64,000 nucleotides of DNA from Ulva prolifera (GCA_023078555.1 CM041197.1:3010501-3074500); one strand, 5' to 3'; positions 10,616-24,507 are shown, numbered from the stretch's first letter. The notes: a model not told the origin generated them from the letters alone. Numbers and translations: made by a program.

Positions 10616-12648
10616 GTCGCTCCAGAGAGCAGCTGGAGGCAATGTTTCTCTCAGCCACTGGTCGGGATATGCAGTGTTACCGCCTCTGCCGCCCTGCCTG
10701 CTTGTGAAACTCCCATGCTGCACATTGTGCAACACCAAGGCGTGCCAAACCGTGCGCACACGATGAGAACAAGCAGGGTGCTGCCTTCTGAGAACCGCCC
10801 TTCCGATTGCGTCTGCATTAAACCTGATATGGCTTGCTACATTAATACAGATCCTAACTACAGTCAGGCTACTTCGAGCTAGGGCCCCTGGCCCCATTCA
10901 TTGACTCTATTACGCCCTACCGGGAGATAATATGTACACACTCCTCGTGTGTATCCGGGAGGGGACACTCGCGAGGAGGCCTTTTTGTCTGCGTGTTCCC
11001 GTCTGTCTCCTGTCTTGCAGGCATTGTGGTGAGAGCCTTTGGTTCGTCTACACTCCGCTGATGCCTTCACGGCATGCATCGCTCGTGCACGCATCGGGGC
11101 AGTTCTGCCACCTGCCCCGTCAGCACATCTTGCTCGGCATGTGTGGCAATCCAGAGTCATGTCCGCTATACCGCTATACTGGCTCCTTGCACGTCACGGC
11201 ACAGCGTGTCTCCGCCGTTGCGGATTCGGTGCCGCAGTTGCTCGCAAAGGCCTGGTCCGCATGACAGTGTGCCTCTGGTGTCACGTGGAGTGGTGTAGCA
11301 GTCGTGCTGGTTGTGGGTGTCGATGGTGTCAGTGGTGATGCTGGGGTGCCGGGTGTTGCAGTTCGCCCGTCCCCTATCGCAAAATTGGTTTGTGTTCGTG
11401 GCGTGAGTCATGGTCTGCAACGACATGTAGAGTGGGTGCCTCTTTCGGTCCCGCATTTCCATGTTGTACCTGTGCAAATGGACATGGGTGTGCACAAAGT
11501 GTTTATTGATCATGTAAGAGTGCATGCATACAGCTTTCTCTTTGCTCTGTTTCTGACATATATTCACCTTTTTTTGGGTTTGCATTCGATGCCCGACCTG
11601 CTATGCGCCACGCTTTTCAGCTTCAGCATTGCTGGTGCGCACGTTTCACATGCATTACGCTGTCTACCGCTCGACACATGGTAGGGGTCTGCGGTGGTGT
11701 AGCTGCTCGGCTTGCGGAGCCATGGCTTCTCCATCACAGACGCCACTTGTGATTCAGCAGTGCAGCAGGACGTTGCTTGCATTGCATCGGCGGCGGCTGA
11801 TCACAAAAGTAAACGGCAGAAAACTTACACTGTGCTGCAGTGTCGAGCTACTGAAGAGTGCACCCTGCAGCCACACTACACACCCCCCTCCTACAACACC
11901 ACCGCAGCCATACAGGATGCAATGGCCTCACCCTGCGACTGCTGTCGACATTCTCAGGGAACGCTGACACGAAGGCCTCCCCCTGTTTCGCTTTCCTAGC
12001 TCCCTTGTGGCACGACGCTCTACTCTCTCTCTACGACAACCTACCATGATCTCTTGCTACAATCTCGAGCAGCTCATGCAGCAACTGCAACAGTCACAAC
12101 TGTCAACGTATCCATGACTGTGAAAAGCGGGTACACTGTGCACCCAGGCGCACCCTTGTGGCACCTACACAAGGGGCACTACAGCAGAGGCCGTCTCAGC
12201 AGCGCCACCAAGCCGCACCTCTCCTCCTCGGCGTGGACACTCCTGGGTCCGCACACACGGCCGCTTCCTGATATTCATCCTCGCCTGAATACTGCAGGCC
12301 TAAGAAGCACATTGAATCATGCGTACATTCGGGCATCACCCACACCTCAGTGCCGCGAAACAATTGAATGATCACGCTCGCTGCGACGCCGCAACATCGG
12401 CCCCATGGGTGCAGCCGCCCCGTCAACCCCGCAATGCCTCCATGCAGTCATCCCAACACGGGCTCGTGTCCCCGACCGCCTGGACGCGGAGAGGTACAGA
12501 CCTTCTGATGTTGACGTTGTGCCGAGTCTTCGGTTGGTGCTCAAGCAGAACTCTACAGACTCTGCACATGAGACAGGCCACACAGGGTGCGCGCCCGCGT
12601 GTCCTACAACACAGCGTACACATGCCGCGGCAGCCTCGCCCGGCCCAT
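10616..12648. other. Intergenic stretch
   Basis: Open frames on both strands carry no recognisable domain. This region probably includes the 3' UTR of the bestrophin gene that ends at 12649 on the minus strand. Confidence 0.4.
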
Positions 12649-15600
12649 TCATCTGTCGCCCTCCACACCCACCTCACCCCTAGTCGACGGGGCTGCCTTA
12701 TCGCCCTGAGCCTCCAGCGTCTCACCGATAAATGGAGATGGACCTGTCTCTGCCTGCAGCGGCTTCGGGTCCCCGGCCAGCGACACCGCATCCATCCCCC
12801 GGCCCCCGGCCGAGCCACTCACCTCCGGCAGCACTCCCGCAAAGCTCAGGCTGAGCTGCTTGGTCGCCTCCGGCGCTGCCCCCGACCCGGACCGCCGCGC
12901 GCGGCCGTCGGCGACGATGACTTGCAGCGGATTCGGCTCACCACCCGGCACACCGCCCGCAGCGGCAGTGAGGTCCGCCGCGGCCGCGGCCACATCGTCG
13001 CTGCGGTGGCCACGATACAGCATCGCCGCACCCGGCCGCGTGCCCCGCTGCGACAGCGCGGCGGCGCCGAGCGACGGAGTCGTCTGCATCGGCAAGAGAT
13101 CCGGTGACGGCACCGGGATGGAGGCCGGAGACGCGGTGCTTGTGTCGTCGGTGCCCGTGATGCGTGCGTGCGAGCTGTGGCGCTTGATCGTCGCGCGGCG
13201 GCTGCGAGAGCGTTGCATCGTGGTGCGCCACCGCGACGCCGCCCCGGACACCTCCTCCGGGACGTTGGCGGTGGAGTACGCCGTGACGCTGGCGGCGTCG
13301 AGGCCCGGCGGCTGCGCGGACGGCGCTCCGGAGAGCTGCGCGGTGATGCTGCCGCTGGTCGGCGCGCCCGGGCTGGGGGGGGGCGGGGAGCCGGGGGGGG
13401 AGACGGTCGCGGCGGGGGGGGATGCACCGGCGGCGGTCGCGCTCGAAGGGGAGGCTGGGGTGATCGATGGGGGCGGGGGGGTTGGCGTGCGGATGGACTG
13501 GGTGCTGGAGGAGCCGGTGGCGGCGGCTGGCCCGGCCTGGATGGTGCCTGCCTGCGCCGTCGAGGCCTGCACAGAGGCCACCGGGTGTGGCATGCATGCG
13601 TGGGACGGCATGGAGATTGCATGGCTACAGGAGGAAAGGGCCACAGAGTGGCACGGCCCGGCAAAGCCGACGCCACATTTCAAACAGGCTCGTTGAGGAC
13701 TGCTGGCACAGGCATTGCCGCACCGAGTGGCAGCGGCGACGGCACAGCAAGAGCGCGGAGCCTGCAGCAGCCAGTGCAGAGGCACAGACCTGGGCTGGAG
13801 GGGGGGCAGCAGGGGGCATGTGCACGGTGTTGCCGGGGCCGGTGAGGTCGCCGACGTCCGTGAACGCGAGCGGCCGTCGGCTGCGCGACACTGCCAGCAG
13901 CCGCTCGTTCATCTTGTACTGAATCTGCACATCAGGGCAGCGGTGCGCACGTCCACGCAGCGCAAGGGGCACGCACAACTGGCCAGGCTGCCATGGTGCG
14001 CTGAGACTGCAGCGAAACATGGCGGTGCCCCCTGTATGTCAATTGGAAATGCGCCATGAGCTCATGCGCGCCGGCGCAGCGGACAGGCAGCTACAGGCGC
14101 CTGGCGGGAGTAGACACAAACTTCCACAACGCGCTCACAAGCGCAGCCGGACGTGGTGCTGGTCTTTGGCGCTGTCCGGCACGGGTGGCGTGGGGCCACA
14201 TACCGCGGCCACTGCGGCCCTGTCCGCTCTGCTGTGACGCAGCTGATCTCGTGAACACGCAGCCCAGTGTATGAAGCAGCTCACGATTCGCAGGAGAGAG
14301 TGAACGTGTGCAGGCAGGGGGCCGGACCTGCGGGAGGGGGAGCTCGTTGGGGTCGTAGTGGAAGGGGTCCTCGATGTCGCGTGCGACCTCGTTCAGCATG
14401 ACGTGCGTGTGCGCCGCGATGAAGGTGACGATCGCTGCGACGTACGGGTGCCGCACAAACGCGACGACGATGATCGGCAGCGTCATGCAGAAGATGAGCA
14501 GCACGATGTTGACCGCCTGCGCCCACGGGAACGGGAACGGCGTCTCGGTGAGCTTCCTGCATGCGGGCCATGCATGGAGTGCAAGACACGGACGAGACCG
14601 AGTGGCTCATGCCCTGCTGAGAGATGCGACGGTGTCAGGGGTGAGGGGCACGGTGCAATGAGGTGGCTACGGGGGGCGCACTTGCACTGCTCGTAGCCGA
14701 GCATGGAGTCGGAGAGGACCTGGTGGATGCGTGACTGGATCGGGGGCGCGGCCTTGACGCCGCCGGCGTGGATGCGCTCGATGAGGACCTGCTGCACCCA
14801 GGCGAGCACCGTGTGCACGCGCTCCGTCGGCGCGGGCGCGTACGTGCCTGCATGCATGCCCGGAGCATCAGTCTCCCGGCCTGCCGTCTCGGGAACACGG
14901 GCGGGAGTGTGCACAGGGGGTGAGCACTTTTGGCGTGCCACGCTGCAGCAGCCCGCGGCCCGAGGCAGGCGTGGCAGGCGGCGGCCGCGGCGGGGCGGCC
15001 TCGCTGTGGCCCGGGTGAACGTAAGTTCTGCAGCCTGGAGGGCCGCCGAGAGGAGTCGCGCGCCGGTTCCGGCTCGTCCTGGTGTTTGGGCTCAGCACAA
15101 GTATGTGAGGTTCGAGTACGTCAGATACGCAGACGATTTCATCATAGGCGTCGAAGGCAGCCACCCAGAAGCGAAAAGCGTGTCCAGCCGCAATGGCCTG
15201 TGCCCGTGAAGCTCACGGCTGTGTCTAGAGAGGCCATGTGAGGCTAAGCCAGGGGACCAACACGATTGGAGGACGGCCAGGGATTGGCATGCATTGTGAG
15301 GGAGGGCTGCAGGGGGCGGGGGCGCACCGTCGCCGAGGATGAGGCCGTGGATGCCGAGGTCGAGGTTCGGCGTCGCCGCGCCCTTGTCGCCGCTCGTGAC
15401 AAACGCGCCGAGCGCGACGCCCTCCGCCTGCGTGAAGCCGCCGATGACGGGCAGCTTCATCGCGCTGTGGATGTGCTGCGCGTGCTCCACGTCCGTCCCT
15501 GCACGCGCCGGCGCGTCGCCGCATCTGCCCTCCGCTGACCCACGCAAATGGCCGCCAGGGGCTGCTGTCAGAAGGGCCGTGTGCAAACGTGCAGACCTCA

Positions 15601-18600
15601 CCTAGACAAAGCATTCTGAAACGGAATGGACATGATGACAGGACAAAGATAGCACCACGAAGGCGCAGCTGTTGTGTGGCGCTGCCCCGTCAGGACCACA
15701 GGGCACTTCTAACGAGACACCGTGAATGGCATGCATGCATGAAATGAAGGTTCACAGTCAGCAGGTGCGCACGCAGGATGAAGTAGTCGAGGAAGCTGCG
15801 CTTGCCGGCGAGCGCGTGCGCCTTGGCATGCTCCGAGAGGGCGCTGCTGTGGTGGGGCTCGACGGGCCCTGCCGACGGCGACGCGCGCCGCCGCCGCAGG
15901 CCGCCGCTGCTCGCGTCGCCCTTCCCGCCGCCGCCGCCGCCGCCGCCACTGGCGGTGCTGCCAGTGGAGGGGGCCTCCTCGGTGATGTCGTCGAGGCCGT
16001 CAAAGTCGGAGCGGCGGACGTTGAAGGGCGGCGCCTGCGCGAACGAGTCGTGCGCCTGCACTCCCTCGGCACGGTCAGCCGGCGTTGAGAGAGCATGCTC
16101 CATATGCCCATGGGCTGAGGATGCCACATGCCAGAATTTCAACACAGGCTCCAATCTCCCAGAATCTACTCTGAAAGTGGGGTGCACCGGAGCTCAGAGA
16201 CCGCAAGCGGCAGTCGCCCGCGGAGGGCAGCAGCGTGAACTGACCGGCGCTACTCTCCCCGCAGTGAGGGGCAGCATGGCAGCCTGGGGACTGCCCTGAC
16301 TGTCACCAATGGCACATGATCGCGCCTGAGACGGCGTGCTCTGGCCGCCTGCCTCAGTGTTCTGACAGGCAACAGCCTCAGCTCATTTCATGTGTAAGGG
16401 TCGTGGATGCCGGGAGCGTCGGCATCATCACATGCCTAGCGCAGTGCATGACAAATCCCTGGCAAGAGATGACTCACGATCACAGCAGCCGGCACAGCCT
16501 GCCGTTTGCATTGGTCAAAAGACCGGCACGTGTGCTGCCTCACACACCAGTGCACGAGCAGTGCAGTGCACCATGTATCAGCCCTACACTCACCCGCCGC
16601 ACCCGCCAGACGGCTGACAACAGCTCGGCAGCATGCGCACACCGCACCGGGGACCGCCCACTCTCTTGCCAAGCAGCAGCGGCTGCCATGCATGCGGAGG
16701 ACGCGCACCACGAGGTTCTCCATGTCAAAGTCCTCGCGCAACGTCGCGAGCGCGACGGCGTGCATGAGGCTGATGAGGTGGACAAAGGTGTCCCGGAACC
16801 AGTCGTGGGCGTCGATCTGCTCCTGCGTCGCACCGACGGCGGGCACGGAGGTGCGGTCAAACTGCAGCGACATCACGACGGCGTCGGTGAGCTTCGACGT
16901 CACCTGCTGCAGCTGCGTGCGCCCCTCCCAGTACCGGCCGTAGCTCAGGTTGCTCCTGCACCCAGGCGCTCCGTGCTCGCGAAAACAGCAAAAGAAGATG
17001 ACGTCTGATGGGCTGCAGCCAATGCATGATGGAAGATCATACCAAAAGACAGAAAAAGCAGGACGTGGAGGCCTCAGTATGTTCAGTACGACTTGCGCTC
17101 ACAAGCGGCGAACGCAGGCTGCCGGCCGCACAGGTTGTGTACAAGAGGACATTTTGGACGGTCGATAGCAATCGCATGCATGCGGGAAACGGCACAAGAA
17201 TCCAAACAGGCAGAGAAGGAACACCAGCAACAAATGTTGATATTGTGCCGTGTGGGCGGTCACATCGTGCGGCACAAGCACCTCGACGGCGAGGCAGGGA
17301 GGTAGGAGGGTTGCTGCTGGTTGAATGCTCACAAAAAGTGCGGCTGTCAGACGTTGCTGGAACAGCCTGGTGTCGTGGCCTCGACGCGTGCAGCAGCAGA
17401 GTGCCTCTAGCCAAGAGATGCTGAACGAGGTGAGCGCAACCAAGGAGGGCTGCGGCTGCCCTGTGGTGCGCGTGTTTGTGCGCAGGCACGGAATGGAGGG
17501 GCTCGACATCAGCACCCAGCAGGGGATTCATATGCCTGTGGCCTGCATGCTTATACAGGACTCCAAGCGTCTATGTGTGCATGGCAGGACAGGTTGACTT
17601 GCTTGTTGATGGCGGCAGGGCAGGGTCTGGGTGCCCTTAACAGAGCAGGGCAGACCATGCGGTGGTCCGTGAGCCAGGGCTTCCATGTTTGCTGCACAAA
17701 CACCGTAGAAGAGCAGTTTGAAGCAAATCAAAGATCTGATTACCACTGATTCAGGACTAGACGGCATGAATGTCCGCATGGCACTTGACTGAGACCTGCT
17801 GCAAGTGCACTGCTGTGCTGGTAGAATTATCACATCCTTGATGCCAAAACGACTTGGGGTACTATACCAGTACAGAAGATTGGATGTGTCATTGCTTACG
17901 TGAGGTCTAGAGCGTTGCCGTGAGTCATGTGCCCTACTGAAAGCGCAGTGTGAGCAGCCACACGGTGTACACAGCAGACAGCCTCCCAACTAGGGAGGGG
18001 AATCGAGTACGCATGGAAGAGGCGACCGGGTCCCGGGCCACATACACAGCAAGAATAACAACAAAGAAGGGATTTCGGGTAAGACCTGCAAACAACGTCA
18101 AAGCGTCGCGCCATTGCTTGGACGTCGACACGCTGTTGTTGCTCTGGGAGATTTGACAGCTGTGACTGACGCACACCAGCCCTATATTTCATTAGTGATC
18201 CGGCACTGTGCAGTATACGTGGCTTGTTCGAGATGACTCGCTGATCGAATCTGTGATGTTGCTCAGTAGTGTCCATTAGGCCGTGTTCAGTGGCGACGAA
18301 CGGAGCACACCATGTATCCGCGCGCAAGACATGCACATGCAGGTCAAGTTCGATATTCAGACATCGCCGACGATACTGTACTTTCCTCTCACAGTTGTTT
18401 TGTCTATGATGCCTGTTCCAGACGGCTGCAGTCTCACAAGGCCTATTTGCCTCCACAAGGCCAAGACCACCAGGACTGGGCAGCAAACGCCACGAAGGCC
18501 CCGTGTAAAATGAAAAATTATGATCTGGAAACATCGTCCTTGCGATTTGTCCAAACAAACGAGATGCGCTCTTCCCTTGTCACCAGGCATCGCGTGGTCG

Positions 18601-19000
18601 GAGCCCCAATTTCCATCGCCATTCAGCGGCAAGAAGAAGCGTATACAGAGACACCACTGACTGCTGGCACTGTATACGGCTGATGCAGCAGTCATTTCCA
18701 TAGAGCGGCGCAGTCAGCGCGCAACTGCTTGGGCGCAAACGGCATCCTGGATGTTTGTGTCGCGGTAGCGGTCATGAATTCGCACCTGAACACAACCATA
18801 AACCCCGCAACGAACGCAAAGGTCTGAAATGGGTAAGGATGTTTGAAGAGGTCCCAGGTGGTAGACGTCGGAAAGAAAGACGCAAGGAAACCAGCCAAAG
18901 CAGCGGAGGTAAGCGAGAACGGCAGAGCGCGAGGAAACGCTGATCCATACATTCGAAACAGTACATGCAGGCCCCAATATTTCTTGCTATACCGGATCAT
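12649..19000 (-). CDS. Bestrophin/UPF0187-family anion channel, paralogue A
   Basis: Predicted 789-residue bestrophin-like chloride/bicarbonate channel. Exons on the minus strand: 19000-18786, 16955-16703, 16055-15773, 15498-15328, 14847-14682, 14556-14328, 13924-13790, 13566-12649. Every border is GT/AG with consistent phase. Signature: the N-terminal FRMYGSAFPRALPF, the exon 1/2 junction VFRSNLSYGRYWEGR and the EVARDIEDPFHYDPNELPL segment after the last membrane helices. Hydrophobic segments lie in exon 1 (two) and exon 6 (two). Exon 3 holds a variable Gly-rich insert. Exon 8 encodes a roughly 305-residue Pro/Ser/Ala-rich disordered tail. In Chlamydomonas such proteins (BST1-3) carry bicarbonate into thylakoids, but no transit peptide is obvious here and the location is unknown. 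The start is the ATG aligned with paralogue B, with an in-frame stop shortly upstream. An additional 5' exon cannot be excluded. Confidence 0.88.
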
Positions 19001-20814
19001 GATTGCAAGCGTTCGGATCAATAAGTTAGAAGTTGTCAAGCGGTACCTCAGGTATCGTAGCTACGCTTAAATTCTGACCACGCTTCGTGGCCGCGCTGGA
19101 GGACCTCCAGGCTGCCTGCACAAAATGATGAGCCGAACATGCGGAGAAAGTATTTGTTCCTGATGCTTGTGACAGTGTGGACGACGAGAGCTCGCGACGA
19201 CCGCAACCATGCATTGACCAAGTGGTGTGTGTGGCTTTCTGCATGGGCCACTCGCAAACACTTGGAGACACGGTGCGGCATGGGCCGCCACTGAACACTT
19301 TACAAGCGTGAGTCACGCAAGTAACGTCACGACACCTCACATGTGAAGAAGCTGGGATTGATGGAGTATATGTCAAATTGAGCAATAGTCTTATTCAACT
19401 TTACGCGTGACTCACTCCCGTACGGTCCTGTCATCATCTGAGGTCACCATGTGGTTACGAAAAGATGCCTTTGTTCTTGAAGTGGCGCCATCATGTGTGT
19501 TCATCCTAGCTCACCGGTTCCTCGAGGTTGTGTCCAGTCTGTTTTGAAGGCCTGGCATGCAGCTGCGAGCACTCCAGCTTAAATTATACGTATATCTATC
19601 GGCCAAATGGTTTAGAAACTGTGCATCCACGGATATTGTCCTTCGGGCGATGGAGCGAAGGGCTGGCCTCAGCTGAGCACTTCCGCCCGCGATCCTAAGG
19701 CTGGGTCAAAACTCAAAACCTGGCACTCGCAAGAGACGCTGCGACCGTATCTACTTGCAAGTGAATCCCTTCAGAGAATATATTCCTGGCCGTGTCGACA
19801 GGTCGCGCGCTGCTGTTGGGCATCCTGCTGGGCTTGAAGCTACATGGAACATGGAAAGCCCAGCAGACCGAGTGCACGCACGGTACTGCATGTGCACCGC
19901 AGGTTGCCCCGAGAGATCTGCAAGGAACGGATTCCTTACTCTACGCTTTAGGCTTCTGCCTTGTTGATTCTGGCTGCACACAGCTGCTGTATGCTCGCAG
20001 ACATGCACACACCCAGTGTCCACACATGCATGCACACACCAGCCTGGCAGCTCACCACGCAACATTGGCGTCCTGGCATCCCGCAGGACCATGTCAGACG
20101 AGAACGTTGATCTGATGGGATGAGTAGGCGCCATGCGATGTGCTGTGCGACTTCTGTGGCAGGCAGATTGCCGTTTGCAGCTGTGCGGAGCGAAGCGCCT
20201 TACAATGGGAGGGAGAGTGCTGTGAGGCAGAGTGGCTGCGGCGATTGAGCGTGTTCTACGTTTGGGGACAGTGCTGATGTTTCTGGGGTTGCGCTCTGAT
20301 ACTCTTTCACTGTGCAGTGCCTGCGGTTCTGCCTGCCTCTCCCACTTCTTGCAGCACATCGCTGCCAGGCAGGCCCGTCTGTCCTGGCAACACATCACGC
20401 ACAACCAGTCTCATAGACAGCATGAGCTCAGACCGTTGTATGGCAGAGCACCGAGACACGCTATAAGGCATCACAAGCAGCATAACGCCAGCAAACGGAG
20501 AATTCACAAATAATAGCATGGCCACAACCTTGGTGCCCAACTAGAGGCTCCTCCACTGCAGAACCAAAAAAAAACAAAAGTATGGAAACGACAATTCGGA
20601 CATGCTTAGGTCGCAGCCACGTACATCAAGCGCGGCAAAGCGGCCCCCTGTGCCCCCTCCGGCGGCCACCCCGGCAACCGAACGAGCATGCCACCAACAA
20701 GGCTGCCCCCGCCTTGAGATCTGCTGACGAAGCACCTCCTGCACAAAGACGGCACGATCCGCTTCAGGGCGGTGGCCGTACCACCTCTGCAGGCACGCAC
20801 TTCAATGCTGAAGT
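19001..20814. other. Region 5' of bestrophin A, with a protein-like minus-strand frame
   Basis: At 19048-19281 (-) a 77-codon frame ends YFLRMFGSSFCAG...WSEFKRSYDT. Its LRMFGSSF resembles the FRMYGSAF of bestrophin exon 1, and it could be a decayed exon duplicate or an unrelated exon. It runs into a stop before the channel start and I could not splice it in. The rest shows no supported gene. Confidence 0.35.
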
Positions 20815-23800
20815 CTAATCCTCCACAATCTCCCACACACCAATCGCCCAGGACACCAGCTTCGTCCGCGGCAGCTCTCCGGCCGGCGGCGGCGTCAGCT
20901 CGGGCGGCGTCCCATGGGTCGGCAGTGGCGCCTGCACGCCTGTGGCCACACTCTCCAGCACCGCCTTCCCCTCGTCCCCACCGCCCTGGCCCTCCATCAG
21001 CTTCACCACGCGCAGCCGCGGCATGCTCTCCAGCGCCGCCGCGAGCAGCCGCGCGCCCCCCAGCCCCACCATGTTCCCCGTCAGGTCCAGCGAGTCCAGG
21101 GCCGACATCTTCGGCACCTCCGCCAGCACCTCCCCCACAGCCACCTCTGGGACCTCACAGCCGTGCAGGCGCAGCCGGGTGAGCCCGGGGTGCGGCGCAA
21201 CGGCGCGCGCAATGTCCACCGCCGCCGCGCCAAGTTCGTTTCTCCCGAGGTCAAGGTACCGGAGCGCCGTCATATGGCGCAGCGCGCGCGCAAGCGCCCG
21301 CCCCTCTGCTTCGCCGATGCCCCCGACCTGACTGCGGAAAACCCTGAGCGCCGAGAGGGTCGTGCATGCGGCCGCGAACGCTGGCCAGAAGGCGGGCGAG
21401 CACCCCCATCCGGACAGAGCGAGGGCTGTCAGCTCCACGCAGCGCGCCCAGCACGGCACGAGCGCGGCTTCGAGGCGCTCCGGCAGGGAGAAGTCGTCGA
21501 GCTGCAGCTGCTGCAGCGAGGAGTGGCGGCGGAACACCGGCAAGAGGCCGGAGAGCGGCGCGTCGTCGTCGAAGCGCAAGCCGGACAGGGTCAGCTTGCG
21601 GAGGCGCGGCAGGTCGGGGAGCGCCGCGAGCATGGGCGCCGGGTCATCGCAGAAGAAAGAGTCGTGAACGCGAACTTCCCGCAGCGTGCTCCAGAGCGCG
21701 CGCAGGCACGCTGCGAGCGGCGGCGCGGCCGGGTACTCGTTGCAACTCGAGTCGAGGGCGAGCGTTGTGAGGGCGGTGAGCGCGGCCGCGGCGGCGAAGA
21801 AGCGCGAGCCCGGGCGGCAGTGCGCACGCATCGCGCCCAGGTAGCTCAGCTCCGGCAGGTCGCGGCACGCCTCCACGACAGCGGTGAGGCCGTCGCCGTC
21901 GTCCACGACGAGCTGCCGCAGCGTCGTGAGCTGCGCGGCCGCAGCCGCGAGCGCCGGCACGGACGCGTCGGGGGCTTTCGGGAGCTGCAGCCGCGTCACG
22001 GAGCCGAGGGTGGTGAGCAGGGCTGAGAGGGCCGCGGTGGTGCATGGCGAGTGCGGGGTGAGCCACCAGGCGTCGATCGTCACTTCTGTGTGCGGTTTCG
22101 GGCGGGGCAGGCCTGCAACTGCTGAGATGACGGCTGCTTTCTCAGAGCCCGACCACTTGGAGGGAGGGGCAGCATTGCCCCGAAGGGGCAGCATCGGCTG
22201 CGGCTCACGCTCGGCAAAGTCCAGGCGGCGGGGGGTGCGGGTGGCGGCAGGCAGGAAGAGGGCCTCAACGGCATGCCCGTGGCTGGAGGGGGGGAGGAGC
22301 TTGATGCAGCGGAGGAGTGTGGCGTGCTTGCTCTTGAAGAGGAGGGGCAGGCTCGCGGGCGGAACCCTGCTCAGCACCTGCACCACCACAGCCCGGTCGT
22401 GCGGCGGTGCTGTGAGCTCGCGGGATCACATGCACCGCAAGATGCATGAGATGTGACCGGCGCCGCGAGATGCATGAGACGTGACAGGTGCTGTGAGATG
22501 CATGAGATGTGACAGGCGCCGCGCGCGCGTGTACCGGCCACTGCATGGTTGCGTCCATGTGCAGAATGCACAATGCCGGGACTCCAATGTCGGACCCGGG
22601 ACACCAGCATCGAATGCCTTCAGCTCGGATTGAGGTGGAGTGCCTGCGTGGCGGTGCGGTGCTGGCCAGTCATACAGCCGACACGGGGCAGCCTGTGTGT
22701 CGCGGCTGTGTAGAAATTCCCTCATTGAAATTGCTGACGATTTGCAGAAAAATCGAAAGGGGGGGGGGGGGGGGGGGCACACCTCGACGTTGTACGCTGC
22801 CCGTGCGGCCTGCGCCTGAGCGTCCAGCGGCTGCTCCGTCTTTGTTGCGCGCACCGCCGGCTTCCTCTTCGAGGCAGCACTGCCGAAGAACCCCCTGGCG
22901 AGGCCGGACCCTGGCGCCGGCTTCGGCTTCACCGGCTGCACGTTGAGGGCCCCTGTCGACGGCGAGCTCGGCGCATCCTTTGCGGGGCTGAGCACGGCTC
23001 CGGCGGCCGCCGCGGCCGGTGGGGGGCCGCGAGCGGGGGCCGGGGCGTCGCCGAAGAGGTGCAGTGCAAGCCGATCGCAGCTAAGAGTGTGCGAGGCATC
23101 GTGCTGCAGGAAGTCCGCGGCCTGCAGGCGGCCTTGTGTGGTTGTGGTTGTGGTTGTGGCTGGTGCCGTCTTCATTGGCGAGAGAGACAAATGGCACGAT
23201 GGTGTGCTCCTGCGCATGCTAGGCACACCACCCGCAGTGACGTGTGCCTCATGAGGTGCAGCTGATGTCACAGTGAGAGGTGACTGCGGACTGCTGTACA
23301 TTGCATTGTGCGCCAGAATTTTGCGCAAACCCGGGATCTACTAGGGGTCACCACGGCGGTGCAGACGCTGGACTACTACTGCTGTTACACGATGCAAGTG
23401 CCCATTGACAGGCTTGTGCTCTATAGCTGTGCCTGGTGCAGATGGTCCCATTACATCTGGCTGCCAGTATCCCGCACCTGCACATGTGGCTGGTGGCCAG
23501 CACTGCACTCATCGGGCCTCGGAGGTCGAGGGCTGATCGCGAAACATGACTCTTAATGATTCGCCACATCACATGGATGCTAGTGTTCCGTCGGCAAGCC
23601 CTTCGCTGGGTGTTGAGGCAAGCCATGGCCTGGTTCGAGGCATGCAGACAGGCTAGCATGCGCACGGGCGCAACAGCGAACCTTGATGGCAGAGATGAGC
23701 TGATCGGGTGTTTGTTCCGTTGCGTCGTCGTCGGCTTCCGGTCCAGCTGCTTGCGCTACATGGAGCCACGCGTCCAGAAAGTCAGGCTCGGCCTCCTGCG

Positions 23801-23972
23801 GAAGCGCCAGCGCAGCGTCGCTCTGGTCTGGAGGCCCGGCTGCTTCGATGATATTGTGCAGAACGACGCTTCCTTGGACAACCTCGCTGCTGATGTGTTT
23901 GCTGAACTCGACCTCGGCGCCGTCCGGCGACCGCACCGAAAACCTAAACCTGACATCCGGCGCGTGATCCAT
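20815..23972 (-). CDS. BTB/Skp1-like domain plus leucine-rich-repeat protein 1
   Basis: Predicted 743 residues in three exons on the minus strand: 23972-23682, 23121-22783, 22416-20815, all phase 0. Exon 1 and the start of exon 2 form a BTB/Skp1-like fold: a first strand (FRFSVRSPDG), an exposed-helix region (SSEVVQGSVVLHNII), then PDQLISAIK joined to AADFLQHD, matching the helix that precedes AAxxL in Skp1 and BTB proteins. Residues about 125-210 are a Pro/Ala/Lys disordered linker. Exon 3 carries irregular RNI-type leucine-rich repeats, for example LRKLTLSGLRF, LTALALSGWG, LRYLDLGRNELG and LDSLDLTGNMVG. The protein ends VSWAIGVWEIVED. BTB-LRR proteins often act as adaptors, possibly for cullin E3 ligases, but the partner here is unknown. 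The exon 3 acceptor (cgcgag before 22416) is the least certain junction. An alternative acceptor a few bases downstream (cacag) breaks the frame. Confidence 0.75.
22759..22777. repeat. G/C homopolymer, 19 bases
   Basis: A run of 19 G on the plus strand. On the gene strand it is a poly-C run beginning four bases after the splice donor of intron 2 of the BTB-LRR gene. Such a run is prone to length errors in assembly. Confidence 0.9.
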
Positions 23973-24470
23973 TGTGCTACTGCTACGTTTGACAACAAAC
24001 GTCTGGGGTAATTCCCAGTGCCTATATAACGTACTGTCACTGTCAAGTACAGACCTGGCGGGGAAGTCGCTTGAAAGTGAGAGGGACTGAATGGCCTGTT
24101 ACCGCGATACCTCGGCAGCATGAGACGTGATAGGTATTTCAAGGATCAGGGCGACAAGGCGGGCAGCACCGCGAAACCAGCAAGCAGCGCAGGAACACAA
24201 CCACCAACACACAACCACGCACCCATCCATCACACCCGCGCTGCAGCCGCAAATCGCGTACGCCAATCCCACAGAGTCCCCAACAACCCCGGCAAGGTAG
24301 CGTGGTGCATCTGCAGAAGAATTCATGTTACTGCATGTGCCAGCAGGCGCATACCTGTTGCCGTTGCTCCTGTGCCACCTCCTCGCATGGTCCCCAGCGC
24401 GCTGCGACTTTCACGTCGCTGGTGAGCACGCCCCTTGCGCTCATGATCAGGCTTGCTTCCACAGTGACCA

Positions 24471-24507
24471 TGGCCGACCGCGGCCGACCGCGGCCGACCG
24501 CGGCTGA
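24471..24507. repeat. Short tandem repeat, 10-base unit
   Basis: About three and a half copies of gaccgcggcc in a row, the last one degenerate. Confidence 0.7.

Noticed and set aside
10172-10897. 241-codon minus-strand frame
   Set aside because: It runs antisense through the whole tRNA-Trp gene and has no motif. It is a chance frame.
12860-13696. 278-codon plus-strand frame opposite the bestrophin A tail
   Set aside because: The minus strand is in phase with exon 7 of the channel through a clean acceptor. The plus frame has no splice support or motif.
20914-22026. 370-codon plus-strand frame rich in Arg
   Set aside because: Antisense shadow of the GC-rich BTB-LRR 1 coding exon. The minus strand gives regular leucine-rich repeats.
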